From: an uncultured Alphaproteobacteria bacterium | GTDB taxonomy: Bacteria > Pseudomonadota > Alphaproteobacteria > Rhizobiales > Rhizobiaceae | Length of the DNA: 64,000 nucleotides | Direction: 5' to 3' | Assembly (NCBI GenBank): GCA_929200315.1 | Contig: CAKMZB010000007.1 | Location: forward strand, 154,474-218,473 | Shown here: piece by piece, positions 53,198 through 62,387 of the stretch | Layout of the letters: the number at the start of each line of letters is the position of its first letter | Numbering within the stretch: position 1 is the stretch's first letter | The notes under the pieces: generated by a model | Databases searched by the model: none | What the model saw: only the letters and a program-made list of their open reading frames with translations | Told to the model about the DNA's origin: nothing | Made by a program: the position numbers and the translations under genes

Positions 53198-54664
53198 ATG
53201 AAAACCAAAGCGGGGGCAATTCTCTCGTCAATCAGGATTGACCGTTCTGTTGATCAGAAGATCAGCGTGCAGCTTTATATGGGGCTGAGGGATGTCATTC
53301 TTGGCGGAGGCCTATCGGGCCGATTGCCGGCAAGCCGGACCCTCGCCACAGAAGTTGGAGTATCACGAACGACCGTTATCGAGGCGGTAGGACGGTTGGT
53401 GTCTGAAGGATTGGTCGAGTCCCGGGTCGGAGCTGGGACATATGTCAGCTCCACCATTGGCCAGCGGGTAGATATTGCGCGCAAGAAAACTGAGCCCAAA
53501 AAAGGCAAGCGCCCCAAACTGGCCCATTCCGCCAAGCGGGCCGCTCGACAATTTGTCCATCGCGACCAGTTACCGCGCAAATCTCAATCCTTTATCACGG
53601 CTCTGCCGGCACTTGATTCCTTCCCCATGGCCCAATGGGCTCGACTGTCAGCACGGCATTGGCGTGGAGATCGGGATGCCGTCATGGGCTATGGCTATCC
53701 GCAAGGTCTGCCGCGCCTTCGGGCCGCCATAGCCACACATCTCAACGCCACACGCGGCATCAATTGTGAGCCGGAGCAATTATTCATCGTTGCAGGAGCG
53801 CAGCACGCCTTTTCCCTCATTGCTGGAACCCTGCTTAACCGGGGCGAAAAGGTCTGGTTTGAAAATCCCGGCGCAATCGGCGCGCGCAATGCTTTGGTGG
53901 CACGTGGAGCCAACCTGGCTGCGGTCCAGGTTGATGCGGATGGACTGGATGTCGAGGACGGATTGCGAAAGGCACCAAATTTCCGCCTGGCCTTCGTAAC
54001 CCCCTCCCACCAGCAACCCCTCGGGCGGATCATGAGTCTGAAGCGCAGGCTTGCTCTGTTGCAGGCAGCGGAAGGTGCTGACGCGTTGATCGTCGAGGAT
54101 GATTATGATGGTGACTTCTATTACGGCAACCAACCGCTACCGACCCTAAAAAGCATCGATACCGCCAACCGGGTGATCTATGTTGGCACGTTTTCCAAGA
54201 CGCTGTTTCCCTCCCTGCGCCTCGGCTTCTTTGTGGCACCACCAAACTTGGTTGACACATTCAGCCGGATTTTTGCCTCTGAACTCAGCGGCACACCCAC
54301 TTGGCCGCAGGCAGTGGTGGCGGACTTCATGGACGAAGGGCATTTCGCCACCCATGTGCGGGCTATGCGGGCTCTCTATAGACAGCGCCACGACGTGCTT
54401 CACGAGGAAGCCAGCCGACTGGCCGGACTCCTGAACATTGAGAAAGCCTCTGCCGGTTTCCACACGATCGGCAGGCTGGAGGACGGCTTGAGTGAGAAAC
54501 GCGTGGTTGCCGCAGCCGCGCAAGCCGGTCTCATCCTCTCCCCCATCAGCCGCTATTGCCTCTCGCCAATTGCCGAGAAGGGATTGGTAATCGGTTATGG
54601 CAGCACGGACGCATCACAAATCCGCCAAGGTATGACAGTGTTGAGAAGGGTTTTGCGTGGTTGA
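53198..54664 (+). CDS. MocR/PdxR-family GntR regulator with aminotransferase domain
   Basis: 488 aa. GntR winged HTH (about 20-90: GRLPASRTLATEVGVSRTTVIEAVGRLVSEGLVESRVGAG, core SRTLATEVGVSRTTV) joined to a class I aminotransferase-like domain (about 125-485) with EDDYDGDFYY and the PLP Lys in VGTFSKTLFPSLRLGF. Such proteins bind PLP and amines or amino acids and activate catabolic genes. It is upstream of the amine-type ABC operon, the likely target. Confidence 0.9.
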   Translation: MKTKAGAILSSIRIDRSVDQKISVQLYMGLRDVILGGGLSGRLPASRTLATEVGVSRTTVIEAVGRLVSEGLVESRVGAGTYVSSTIGQRVDIARKKTEPKKGKRPKLAHSAKRAARQFVHRDQLPRKSQSFITALPALDSFPMAQWARLSARHWRGDRDAVMGYGYPQGLPRLRAAIATHLNATRGINCEPEQLFIVAGAQHAFSLIAGTLLNRGEKVWFENPGAIGARNALVARGANLAAVQVDADGLDVEDGLRKAPNFRLAFVTPSHQQPLGRIMSLKRRLALLQAAEGADALIVEDDYDGDFYYGNQPLPTLKSIDTANRVIYVGTFSKTLFPSLRLGFFVAPPNLVDTFSRIFASELSGTPTWPQAVVADFMDEGHFATHVRAMRALYRQRHDVLHEEASRLAGLLNIEKASAGFHTIGRLEDGLSEKRVVAAAAQAGLILSPISRYCLSPIAEKGLVIGYGSTDASQIRQGMTVLRRVLRG

Positions 54665-54667
54665 AAA

Positions 54668-54713
54668 ATTGGTCTGGCAAAATTTCGATAATGGATATGC
54701 GATGTGGTCCAAT
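54668..54713. promoter_or_regulatory. ATTGGTC...GGTCCAAT boxes upstream of the polyamine ABC operon
   Basis: ATTGGTC at 54668-54674 and GGTCCAAT (ATTGGACC on minus) at 54706-54713, about 100-140 bp before the binding-protein gene. They repeat the box in the MocR upstream region. Confidence 0.45.
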
Positions 54714-54779
54714 AGCACGTTAGGCTTTTTGCTAATTTTTGTTGCGTGGGGGCGCAGGCCCGATGCATGCTTTGAAAAT

Positions 54780-54793
54780 TGAACCATGGTTCA
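54780..54793. promoter_or_regulatory. Perfect 14-bp palindrome TGAACCATGGTTCA
   Basis: Lies 16 bp before the ABC binding-protein start, overlapping the leader just ahead of its AGGGAG ribosome site. A candidate repressor site. Confidence 0.5.
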
Positions 54794-54809
54794 CTAGGGA
54801 GAAACCATC

Positions 54810-55886
54810 ATGAAAATCAGATCAACACTTGTTGGCCTGCTCGCCGCAACGGCGATGAGCGTAACGGCGGCAAACGCTGAAACGCTGCGTATCCTGACCT
54901 GGGGGTCCTATGCCCCTGACGCGCTGGTCAAAAAGTTTGAAAAAAAATACCCCGACATTGAGATCGAGGTGACGTTTTCCAACAACGAGGAAATGATTGC
55001 CAAATTGCGGGCGACCGGCGGCGCTGGTTTCGATCTGGCTCAGCCAAGCCACGACCGCATTTTTGCCGCCCAGAAAGAATACAACATCTATAAGCCGATG
55101 GATCTGTCGAAGATCAACACGGACCGGATGACCAAGACCCATCTGGACGGTGTGAAGGCCAACACCACAATTGACGGTGAAGTCTATGCTGTGCCGCACC
55201 AGTGGGGCACGTCCGGCCTGATGGCCGATAAGTCCAAGGCACCGGATTTTGCCGGTTGGGGTGATCTTTGTGACCCCAAATACAAGGGCAAAACCTCCAT
55301 GCGCCTGAAGCGTACAATCCTGCTGGGCACGGCATTTGACATGGGGGAAGACCCCTTTGCCGCCTATGCGGACCTGGACAAATATCAGGGCATTCTCGAC
55401 CGCGTGGCAGACAAGCTGATTGCCTGTAAGGATAACATCAAGGCCTATTGGAAGGGCGGCGATGACCTGTCCGCTATGATGATGTCTGGCGAGATTGTTG
55501 CCTCCGAGACTTGGGACTCTACCGCCTACAAGCTCTACGGCGAGAACGAGAACATTGTGTTCGTGCCGCCGCGTACCGGCGCTCTGGCCTGGATCGACAC
55601 CTTCACTTTGCCTCGCAAGGGCAAGGCAGATGATGCCGCCTATAAGTGGATCAACTTTGTGCTTGAGCCCGAAAATGTGAAGCTCATGTCCGCATCCACC
55701 GGCGCGATTGCCGCGGTTGAAGGCGGCAAGGATCTGCTGCCAGCAGACAAGAAAGCTGCCGTCAACGCAGCCTTCACCGACGCGGACATCGAGAACCTCA
55801 AGTTCTTCGCCAACATTCCCCCCGGTGTGGAGGATATGGAAGGCAAGACGCTTGAGAAAATCAAAGCGGCCACTGGCTCCGAATAG
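54810..55886 (+). CDS. Polyamine-type ABC transporter substrate-binding protein (PotD/PotF-like)
   Basis: 358 aa. Signal peptide about residues 1-23 (ending ANAET), then LRILTWGSYAPDALVKKFEKKYP, the standard start of SBP family 8 (polyamine group), and DEVYAVPHQWGTSGLMAD-like pocket region (VYAVPHQWGTSG). The family binds putrescine, spermidine and other cationic or amino compounds; the subgroup cannot be fixed here. First gene of a six-gene plus-strand operon; a stem-loop follows it. Confidence 0.9.
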   Translation: MKIRSTLVGLLAATAMSVTAANAETLRILTWGSYAPDALVKKFEKKYPDIEIEVTFSNNEEMIAKLRATGGAGFDLAQPSHDRIFAAQKEYNIYKPMDLSKINTDRMTKTHLDGVKANTTIDGEVYAVPHQWGTSGLMADKSKAPDFAGWGDLCDPKYKGKTSMRLKRTILLGTAFDMGEDPFAAYADLDKYQGILDRVADKLIACKDNIKAYWKGGDDLSAMMMSGEIVASETWDSTAYKLYGENENIVFVPPRTGALAWIDTFTLPRKGKADDAAYKWINFVLEPENVKLMSASTGAIAAVEGGKDLLPADKKAAVNAAFTDADIENLKFFANIPPGVEDMEGKTLEKIKAATGSE

Positions 55887-55929
55887 GGACCGGTCGGGTT
55901 CATGAACGCCTGGCGTTCCTAAACCAAAC

Positions 55930-55961
55930 GCGGCTGCGCATTTTCATTGATGCGCAGCCGC
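55930..55961 (+). terminator. Stem-loop after the SBP gene
   Basis: Perfect 11-bp stem (55930-55940 with 55951-55961) and 10-nt loop. No T-run after it; probably a 3' stabiliser or partial terminator that favours binding-protein mRNA. Confidence 0.65.
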
Positions 55962-56007
55962 TGTCATAACTAGCCTTTCAAATCTGCAAAATGCGTTTGG
56001 TGTCCTG

Positions 56008-57120
56008 ATGCAATCCAATTCTGAAAACGACCTTGAATGTATCGGAGTGAAGCGGCATTTCGGCTCGGTTCGAGCGGTTGATGATGTATCGCTGGAAATC
56101 CCCAAGGGCTCATTCTTTTCGATCCTCGGTCCGTCCGGCTGCGGCAAGACAACGCTCATGAGGATGATTGCGGGGTTTGAATCCCCCGATGCGGGCGATA
56201 TTCGCATCAAGGGCAAATCCGTCATCGACACACCGCCCAACAGGCGCAACGTGAAAATGGTGTTTCAGCACCTGGCTCTGTTCCCGATGATGAACGTCTA
56301 TGAAAACATCGCCTACGGCCTGCGGTGCAACGGCGTTTCAAAGTCCGAGATCGAAACCAAAGTGCGTGACGTTCTTGAGCGCATCGCATTGCCGGACGTT
56401 GCGAACCGCGAAATCACACAGCTTTCCGGCGGCCAAAAGCAGCGCATCGCGATTGCCCGCTGCATGGTGCTCGACCCCGATGTGCTGTTGCTGGATGAGC
56501 CGCTGGGCGCCCTCGATTTGAAGCTGCGCGAGGCCATGAAGATTGAGCTGAAACTGCTCCAACATCAATTCGACACGACCTTTGTCTATATCACCCACGA
56601 CCAGTCTGAAGCATTGGTGATGTCTGACAATGTGGCGATTATGAACGAAGGAAAATTCGTTCAGACCGGCACACCGCAGGAACTCTATCACGATCCATCG
56701 GCGGCCTTTGTGGCCGGCTTTGTTGGAGATACGAACCGTTGGGACGGCAAGGTCAAATCCGTTGCAAAAGGCGTGGCAGAAATTGAAACCGCAACAGGCC
56801 TGACAATGCGAAGCTCCGTTCGAGGCGAGCGGACCCCCGGTGTTGGTGACGCGGTCAGTGTCTTTGTGCGGCCGGAATTTATTACCACTCAAAAAGCCGG
56901 AGGCGCGGCGCCTGCGATCGGTAAAAATAAAAATGTTCTGGAAGGGCGGATCGATTCAATCCTGTTTAACGGCGCAAACAGCCGGGTTTTGGTGCGCGAT
57001 GGGTCCGAAGAATTGGTGGAGGCCGATGTGGTGTTGACCGGCGGCACCGCAGATCTGCGGGCTCAAGATGCTGTGCGGCTGATTTGGTCGGCAGAACAGA
57101 CCATGTGTTTTGCGAGCTGA
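56008..57120 (+). CDS. Polyamine-type ABC transporter ATPase (PotA-like)
   Basis: 370 aa. Walker A LGPSGCGKTTLMR, Q-loop VFQHLALFPMM, signature LSGGQKQRIAIARC, Walker B VLLLDEPLGALD, H-loop ITHDQSEA, and a C-terminal TOBE domain (about 285-365). In the Q-loop region His replaces the more common Ser/Asn (FQHLAL). Energises the permeases encoded next. Confidence 0.93.
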   Translation: MQSNSENDLECIGVKRHFGSVRAVDDVSLEIPKGSFFSILGPSGCGKTTLMRMIAGFESPDAGDIRIKGKSVIDTPPNRRNVKMVFQHLALFPMMNVYENIAYGLRCNGVSKSEIETKVRDVLERIALPDVANREITQLSGGQKQRIAIARCMVLDPDVLLLDEPLGALDLKLREAMKIELKLLQHQFDTTFVYITHDQSEALVMSDNVAIMNEGKFVQTGTPQELYHDPSAAFVAGFVGDTNRWDGKVKSVAKGVAEIETATGLTMRSSVRGERTPGVGDAVSVFVRPEFITTQKAGGAAPAIGKNKNVLEGRIDSILFNGANSRVLVRDGSEELVEADVVLTGGTADLRAQDAVRLIWSAEQTMCFAS

Positions 57121-57121
57121 C

Positions 57122-58000
57122 ATGGCAGGGATGGTTCAAAAAGACATCAAGCGCCTGTCGCTCTATCTGCTGTTTGCGCCCTTTGCGCTCTGGATCGCTT
57201 TGCTTATCGTTCTGCCCCATCTGGGCATGTTTTATATTTCCCTGCGCGAGAAAGTCGGCCCCCGCGTTTATGAATTTGGGTTTGAAAATTACACCAATTT
57301 CTTCCTGGAACCGATTTACTGGAACACCTTGCTGCGCACCGGCTCCATGTCTCTTCTGGTAACGGCGCTGGCGTTGGTTCTGGGTTTTCCAATCGCCTAT
57401 TATATCGCAAAAATTGCCGGGAACCGCACCCGCGGTGCCCTCTTCCTGATGTGCCTCATCCCGCTTTGGGTGAGTGATCTGATCCGCGCATTCGGATGGA
57501 TATTGCTGTTACGGGAAACCGGGGTTGTCTCCTCCTCGCTGCAATGGGCGGGAATGATCGATACGCCAATTGAATTTCTCTATAATGATGCAGCCGTCAT
57601 CATGGGGCTGGTTTATACGGTGATCCTGTTCATGATCGTGCCGCTTGTTTCCACCCTTGATGGCATGGACAAATCCATGATCGAGGCTGGCTACAATCTT
57701 GGCGGAAACGGCCCCACCGTTCTACGCCGCATCATCATTCCCTATGCCATGCCCGGTATCGTGGCCGGTTGCATTGTGGTCTTCATGCTGACCGCGGGCA
57801 GCTATCTCACCCCTATTCTGCTTGGCGGCAAAAATTCGAGCTGGTTTACCGAGCAGATCTACGATCAGTTCATTACGCGGTATAATTGGGAATCCGGGGC
57901 GGCCTTTGGCTTCCTGCTGCTGGCGTTCACGTCCTTTGTGGTTTGGGCCGGGTTGAAGCTGTCTGGACAAACCCTCAACAGCACGGTGGCCAACAACTGA
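57122..58000 (+). CDS. Polyamine-type ABC transporter permease (PotB-like)
   Basis: 292 aa, six membrane segments, BPD_transp_1 domain with the EAA motif around MDKSMIEAGYNLGGNGPTVLRRIIIP (core EAGYNLGGNG). ATG 57122 begins one base after the ATPase stop. Its stop overlaps the next start by 1 nt (TGATG). Confidence 0.92.
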   Translation: MAGMVQKDIKRLSLYLLFAPFALWIALLIVLPHLGMFYISLREKVGPRVYEFGFENYTNFFLEPIYWNTLLRTGSMSLLVTALALVLGFPIAYYIAKIAGNRTRGALFLMCLIPLWVSDLIRAFGWILLLRETGVVSSSLQWAGMIDTPIEFLYNDAAVIMGLVYTVILFMIVPLVSTLDGMDKSMIEAGYNLGGNGPTVLRRIIIPYAMPGIVAGCIVVFMLTAGSYLTPILLGGKNSSWFTEQIYDQFITRYNWESGAAFGFLLLAFTSFVVWAGLKLSGQTLNSTVANN

Positions 58001-58851
58001 TGACCACCAACACCGTTTTCCTCACCAGTTACCGCCTCTATGTGCTGGCCTTCTTCATCTTCCTCGCAGCGCCGCTTGTGGCTGCCGGTGTGTTTGCCTT
58101 CAATGATTCACTGTTTCCAGCCCTTCCGTGGCGGGGCTTTACGCTGGATTGGTTTTTTAGCGACACCGAACCCAAACTTGGCATGTTCCATGATCGCCGT
58201 CTTCTACGCGGGCTCTATTATTCCTTCGTAATTGCCAGTTTCGTCTCGCTGCTGTCCGTTTTTGTAGGCACCTGCAACGCATTCCTGTTCGTGCGGTGCA
58301 ATTTTCCCGCCAAGAATTTTTTCTACATCATGATGGTGCTGCCGCTGGTCATTCCCGGCGTCATTTTGGGCATCTCCATCCTGCTGCTGGCCAGTACAGT
58401 CGCCAATGGTGTGGAGGAAACGCTGGCGCTGGAGCTTGATTTCCTTCGCCCCGGCATCATTCTGGTTGTTCTTGGCCAATTTTCCTTCATCACGACCATC
58501 ACGTCCTTGGTAATCATTGCCAGGCTGCGCAAATTCGATGAATCGATGGAGGAGGCAGCCTTCAATCTGGGCGCCAGTCGCCCCCGTGTACTGCGCACGA
58601 TCACACTGCCCTTTCTCTTTCCCGCCATGGCGGCCGGGGGCATTGTTGCGTTTCTCGTCTCATTTGAGAATTTCAACACAACGCTGTTTCTTGTCGGTTC
58701 CGAAGCGCCTCTCACCATCACGATGTATGACCGGATGGTGAAAGTTGGCTCGACGCCGGTGCTTAATGCGGTGTCGTTCTTCCTGATGATCGGTTCTGCC
58801 TTGCTCGCTCTGATCTCCATCTTCGTCCAGCGCGACACTCCCGAAACCTGA
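58000..58851 (+). CDS. Polyamine-type ABC transporter permease (PotC-like)
   Basis: 283 aa, six membrane segments, EAA motif MEEAAFNLGASRPRVLRTITLP (core EEAAFNLGAS). ATG 58000 overlaps the PotB-like stop; the longer frame from 57886 lies within that gene and is rejected. Confidence 0.92.
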   Translation: MTTNTVFLTSYRLYVLAFFIFLAAPLVAAGVFAFNDSLFPALPWRGFTLDWFFSDTEPKLGMFHDRRLLRGLYYSFVIASFVSLLSVFVGTCNAFLFVRCNFPAKNFFYIMMVLPLVIPGVILGISILLLASTVANGVEETLALELDFLRPGIILVVLGQFSFITTITSLVIIARLRKFDESMEEAAFNLGASRPRVLRTITLPFLFPAMAAGGIVAFLVSFENFNTTLFLVGSEAPLTITMYDRMVKVGSTPVLNAVSFFLMIGSALLALISIFVQRDTPET

Positions 58852-58864
58852 AGCGAGTCCCGAC

Positions 58865-60487
58865 ATGCCGTCGTTCGACTTCATTATCGTCGGTGCCGGG
58901 TCTGCCGGCTGTGTGCTGGCGAACAGGCTGACCGCAAGCGGCAAGTACAGGGTTTTGCTGCTGGAAGCCGGGGGCCATGATCGCAACTTCAAGATCTGGA
59001 TGCCGATCGGTTACGGCATGACGTTCTACGACCCACGCATCAACTGGATGTATAAAACCGAACCAGACCCCGGCACCGGCAACCGGGTGAGCTATTGGCC
59101 CCGAGGCAAAGTGATTGGCGGATCATCCTCGATCAACGCCATGCTCTATATGCGCGGCCATCCCGGTGATTTTGATGATTGGGAGGCGATGGGCAATCCC
59201 GGCTGGGGTTGGAAGAATGTCCTGCCCTATTTCAAAAAGAGCGAAACCAGCGACCAGGGCGGCACAGAATGGCGCGGCCATGACGGCCCGCTGCACGTCT
59301 CGACAATGGAGCGGGACCTGCACCCGACCTGCCAAAACTATATCCGAGCCGCACAGGCGTGCGGGCTATCTTACAATGCCGATTTCAACGGAGAGACCAG
59401 CGAAGGGGTCGGCTTCTACCAGAACACCCTGAAGGGCGGTTTTCGCATGTCTGCAGCCCGCGCCTACCTCCACCCGGCGCGCCGACGACCCAATCTGCGG
59501 GTCATTTCCCGCGCTTATGCAACGCGCATCTTGTTTGATGGTCGAAAGGCCGTTGGGGTGGAATATACGCGCAATGGCAAGGTTGAGCGGGCCTTCGGTG
59601 CACGCGAGGTGATCGTCTCGACAGGTTCGGTGAACTCCCCACATCTGCTGCAACATTCCGGCATCGGCCCAGTCGACGAGTTGAAGCGGCACGGCATAGC
59701 AATTGTTCACGAACAGAAAAATGTCGGACGAAACCTGCAAGACCATCTTGGTCTCGACCACATTTACAAAGCGAATGTGCCCACGCTGAACGACCAGCTT
59801 CGCCCGTTGAAGGGCAAACTATGGCACGGTCTGAACTACGTGTTGCGCCGCCGCGGGCCGCTTTCTCTAGGGGTCAACCAGGCGGGAGGGTTCATGAAAA
59901 CACAGCCCGAGCTCGACCGCCCCAACATGCAGCTTTATTTCTCACCCGTCAGCTACACCAAAGCTGTACCCGGTGTACGGGCGCTCATGAGCCCGGACAA
60001 ATTTTCCGGCATCATGATGGGCACACAGCCAACTCGGCCGACCAGCCGAGGGCATATTGAATTGAGATCTGCCGATCCCTTCGACACGCCAGTGATCCAT
60101 CCCAATTACCTTTCAACGGAGCGGGATGTGACAGAGCAGTTGAAAGGTGCCCGCTTCATGCGCGCATTGGCGGCATCAGAACCGCTCGCCGAGATCATCG
60201 ACCAGGAAATCTTGCCGGGGACGCATGTTGAGAGCGACGAGGAGATGATTGCTGATATCCGGGATCGCGCGGGATCGGTCTTCCACCCGGTCAGCACGTG
60301 CCGCATGGGTGATGATCCCCTCAAAAACGTTGTTGACCCGCATTTGCGGGTTCATGGGTTGCAGAATTTGCGGGTCGTGGACGCCTCGGTATTTCCCACT
60401 GTGACATCGGGAAACACCAATGCGCCCACCATCATGGTTGCCGAAAAAGGTGCCGATATCATCCTGACCGACCAGGAGGCGGGTTAG
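58865..60487 (+). CDS. GMC-family FAD oxidoreductase (choline/alcohol dehydrogenase-like)
   Basis: 540 aa. FAD-binding GAGSAGCVLANRL near the N-terminus, GMC signature 1 around YWPRGKVIGGSSSINAMLYMRG (core GKVIGGSSSINAM), signature 2 STGSVNSPHLLQHSGIG (core GSVNSPHLL), and catalytic His/Asn in FHPVSTCRMG and SGNTNAPTIM. Oxidises alcohols such as choline or other hydroxy compounds to aldehydes. Thirteen bases after the permease, co-transcribed. Suggests a hydroxyl group on the transported amine. Confidence 0.9.
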   Translation: MPSFDFIIVGAGSAGCVLANRLTASGKYRVLLLEAGGHDRNFKIWMPIGYGMTFYDPRINWMYKTEPDPGTGNRVSYWPRGKVIGGSSSINAMLYMRGHPGDFDDWEAMGNPGWGWKNVLPYFKKSETSDQGGTEWRGHDGPLHVSTMERDLHPTCQNYIRAAQACGLSYNADFNGETSEGVGFYQNTLKGGFRMSAARAYLHPARRRPNLRVISRAYATRILFDGRKAVGVEYTRNGKVERAFGAREVIVSTGSVNSPHLLQHSGIGPVDELKRHGIAIVHEQKNVGRNLQDHLGLDHIYKANVPTLNDQLRPLKGKLWHGLNYVLRRRGPLSLGVNQAGGFMKTQPELDRPNMQLYFSPVSYTKAVPGVRALMSPDKFSGIMMGTQPTRPTSRGHIELRSADPFDTPVIHPNYLSTERDVTEQLKGARFMRALAASEPLAEIIDQEILPGTHVESDEEMIADIRDRAGSVFHPVSTCRMGDDPLKNVVDPHLRVHGLQNLRVVDASVFPTVTSGNTNAPTIMVAEKGADIILTDQEAG

Positions 60488-60489
60488 CC

Positions 60490-61794
60490 ATGACTGTTCG
60501 CGAAAGCCCTTTCAGCCCGGATTTCAAACCCACGCCCTATTGGTGGGACGCCAGTCCGCAGCAAACGGATGATGGCGCAGACCTACCTGGTGAGGCCGAT
60601 GTCCTGATCATCGGCGCAGGCTATACCGGCCTGCACGCTGCCATCCAAACCGCCCGGGCAGGTCTTTCAACCACAGTGATTGACGCGGAGGCGGCGGGAT
60701 GGGGATGCAGCACCCGCAATGGTGGACAGGTCTCAACCAGCGTCAAACCATCCTATGCCGCACTCACCAAGCGCCACGGCAAAGAGATTGCAATTGCCCT
60801 GCTGAAAGAGGGTCAGGCATCGCTAGATCATGTGGCAACATTCATTCGCCAAGAGAAAATTGACTGCGACTTTCATACCGTCGGCCGCTTCCATGGCGCT
60901 CATACCAAGAAGCAGTATGAGGGTCTGGCAAGAGAATGCGATACCAACCATCCAGGGTTTGAAACCAACGCATGGATGGTGCCACGCGCTGAGCAGCAAA
61001 GTGAGCTTGGAACCGAGGTCTATCACGGCGGTATGGTCCTGCCACACCATTCAAGCCTTGATCCGGGAAAATACCATGCAGGCTTGCTGCAGGTCGCAAG
61101 ACAAGCGGGAGTGCAGATTGTCAGCCACTGCCCCGCCACCGGGATTGAGCACCACGCAACGGGTTTTGACGTTCAAACGAAAAAGGGCCTCACAAAGACT
61201 GGCAAAGTCATTGTCGCAACCAATGGATATACGGGAGCGCTCACCCCATGGCAGCAGCGCCGCATCATCCCGATTGGCTCCTACGTGATTGCGACTGAGG
61301 AAGTTCCGGCCGAGCTGATGGACTTACTGTTCCCGACAAACCGCGTCCTCTCCGACACGCGAAAGCTGGTCTATTATTACCGCCCATCACCGGACCGAAA
61401 GCGGGTTCTGTTTGGCGGACGGGTTTCGCTGGGAGAAACCGACCCACGCAAAAGCGGCCCCAAATTACATGCCGAACTCACCCGCCTTTTCCCGCAATTG
61501 GCCAAGACCCGCATCAGCCATTCCTGGGCCGGGCTTGTGGGCTATACATTCGATACGCTGATGCATTGCGGCGAAGATCGCGGCCTTTTCTACGCCATGG
61601 GATATTGCGGATCGGGCGTTGGAATGGCTGGCTATCTTGGCTCAAGAATGGGAATGAGGGCCGCTGGCCTGGAGCGCGGACTGAGCGCCTTTGCCAAACC
61701 TGCTTTCCAAACACGTCCGCTCTACACCGGCAAACCATGGTTTCTGGCACCTTCCGTCATAGCCTATCGATTGCGGGACTGGCTTGGTACTTAG
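60490..61794 (+). CDS. DAO-family FAD oxidase (PuuB-like gamma-glutamyl-amine oxidase)
   Basis: 434 aa. Rossmann ADVLIIGAGYTGLHAAI (about 36-52), then AAGWGCSTRNGGQVS, the PuuB/OrdL hallmark, and C-terminal GYCGSGVGMAGYLGSRMG. PuuB oxidises gamma-glutamylputrescine to an aldehyde, which PuuC-type ALDH then oxidises. The N-terminal PYWWDASP is also typical. Last gene of the plus-strand operon, directly after the GMC gene. Confidence 0.9.
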   Translation: MTVRESPFSPDFKPTPYWWDASPQQTDDGADLPGEADVLIIGAGYTGLHAAIQTARAGLSTTVIDAEAAGWGCSTRNGGQVSTSVKPSYAALTKRHGKEIAIALLKEGQASLDHVATFIRQEKIDCDFHTVGRFHGAHTKKQYEGLARECDTNHPGFETNAWMVPRAEQQSELGTEVYHGGMVLPHHSSLDPGKYHAGLLQVARQAGVQIVSHCPATGIEHHATGFDVQTKKGLTKTGKVIVATNGYTGALTPWQQRRIIPIGSYVIATEEVPAELMDLLFPTNRVLSDTRKLVYYYRPSPDRKRVLFGGRVSLGETDPRKSGPKLHAELTRLFPQLAKTRISHSWAGLVGYTFDTLMHCGEDRGLFYAMGYCGSGVGMAGYLGSRMGMRAAGLERGLSAFAKPAFQTRPLYTGKPWFLAPSVIAYRLRDWLGT

Positions 61795-61882
61795 TTGTCA
61801 TGCTGGGAGGCCAAACTCACTTGTGCTTGGCCGAGCCAGCGAATTTCCAACTCCGGGGAGTTCAACCGGCACAAAGAACCAT

Positions 61883-61959
<77 letters not shown>

Positions 61960-62358
61960 CTTTTATTGCTGTCGATCTTGAGCCGTATTGAAAACGCCAT
62001 CGAACATGACGGTACGAAATATATCATCCGAAATCCGACCGACGCACTCGAGAATTTCGCCGACAAGTGGGAGGATCGCCCCGAGCGGGCTGCGACTTTC
62101 TTTGGATAGCTAGGGCAGGCTTGGGAGGACTTCTCAACTGCAGGGCGGTTAGTGGAGCACCGTCGGGCGTCGAGTGTCCTGGCAAGCCGCATGGGACAGG
62201 ACGTTACTGATCAAGCAAGTGGTGCCGCGTTGCAGCCGGCACGCCCGGGCACTGAGGGACTCCTCGGCAAAGCGACGGCAGCGTCAGGCGCCGCAACGCC
62301 GAGCATCTCGTTGGCGGATGAACCACGCACGCCCAAGAAACCTGATGGCTTTGCATGA
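61960..62358 (+). pseudogene. CD-NTase (CBASS cyclase) C-terminal remnant with in-frame TAG
   Basis: One frame runs from the tRNA end to TGA 62356-62358, interrupted only by TAG at 62107-62109. It encodes LSRIENAIEHDGTKYIIRNP, TDALENFADKWEDRPERAATFFG, stop, LGQAWEDF, ending in a Gly/Ala/Pro-rich tail (PRTPKKPDGFA). NPxDxxENFADKW..RP...FFxWL is a pattern I associate with the C-terminus of CBASS cyclases, and the TAG stands where TGG (Trp) is expected. The catalytic nucleotidyltransferase part is missing. The following Cap2-like frame supports the call. Confidence 0.6.
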
Positions 62359-62387
62359 CCTTGTGAATCTTTCAGAACTCAAGACTT

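Noticed and set aside
57886..57999. N-terminal extension of the second polyamine permease
   Set aside because: It overlaps the first permease in another frame; the TGATG junction at 57998-58002 marks the true start.
62152..62358. Separate 68-residue gene
   Set aside because: It is in the same frame as the upstream CD-NTase remnant and separated from it only by the TAG at 62107, so it is the tail of the pseudogene.
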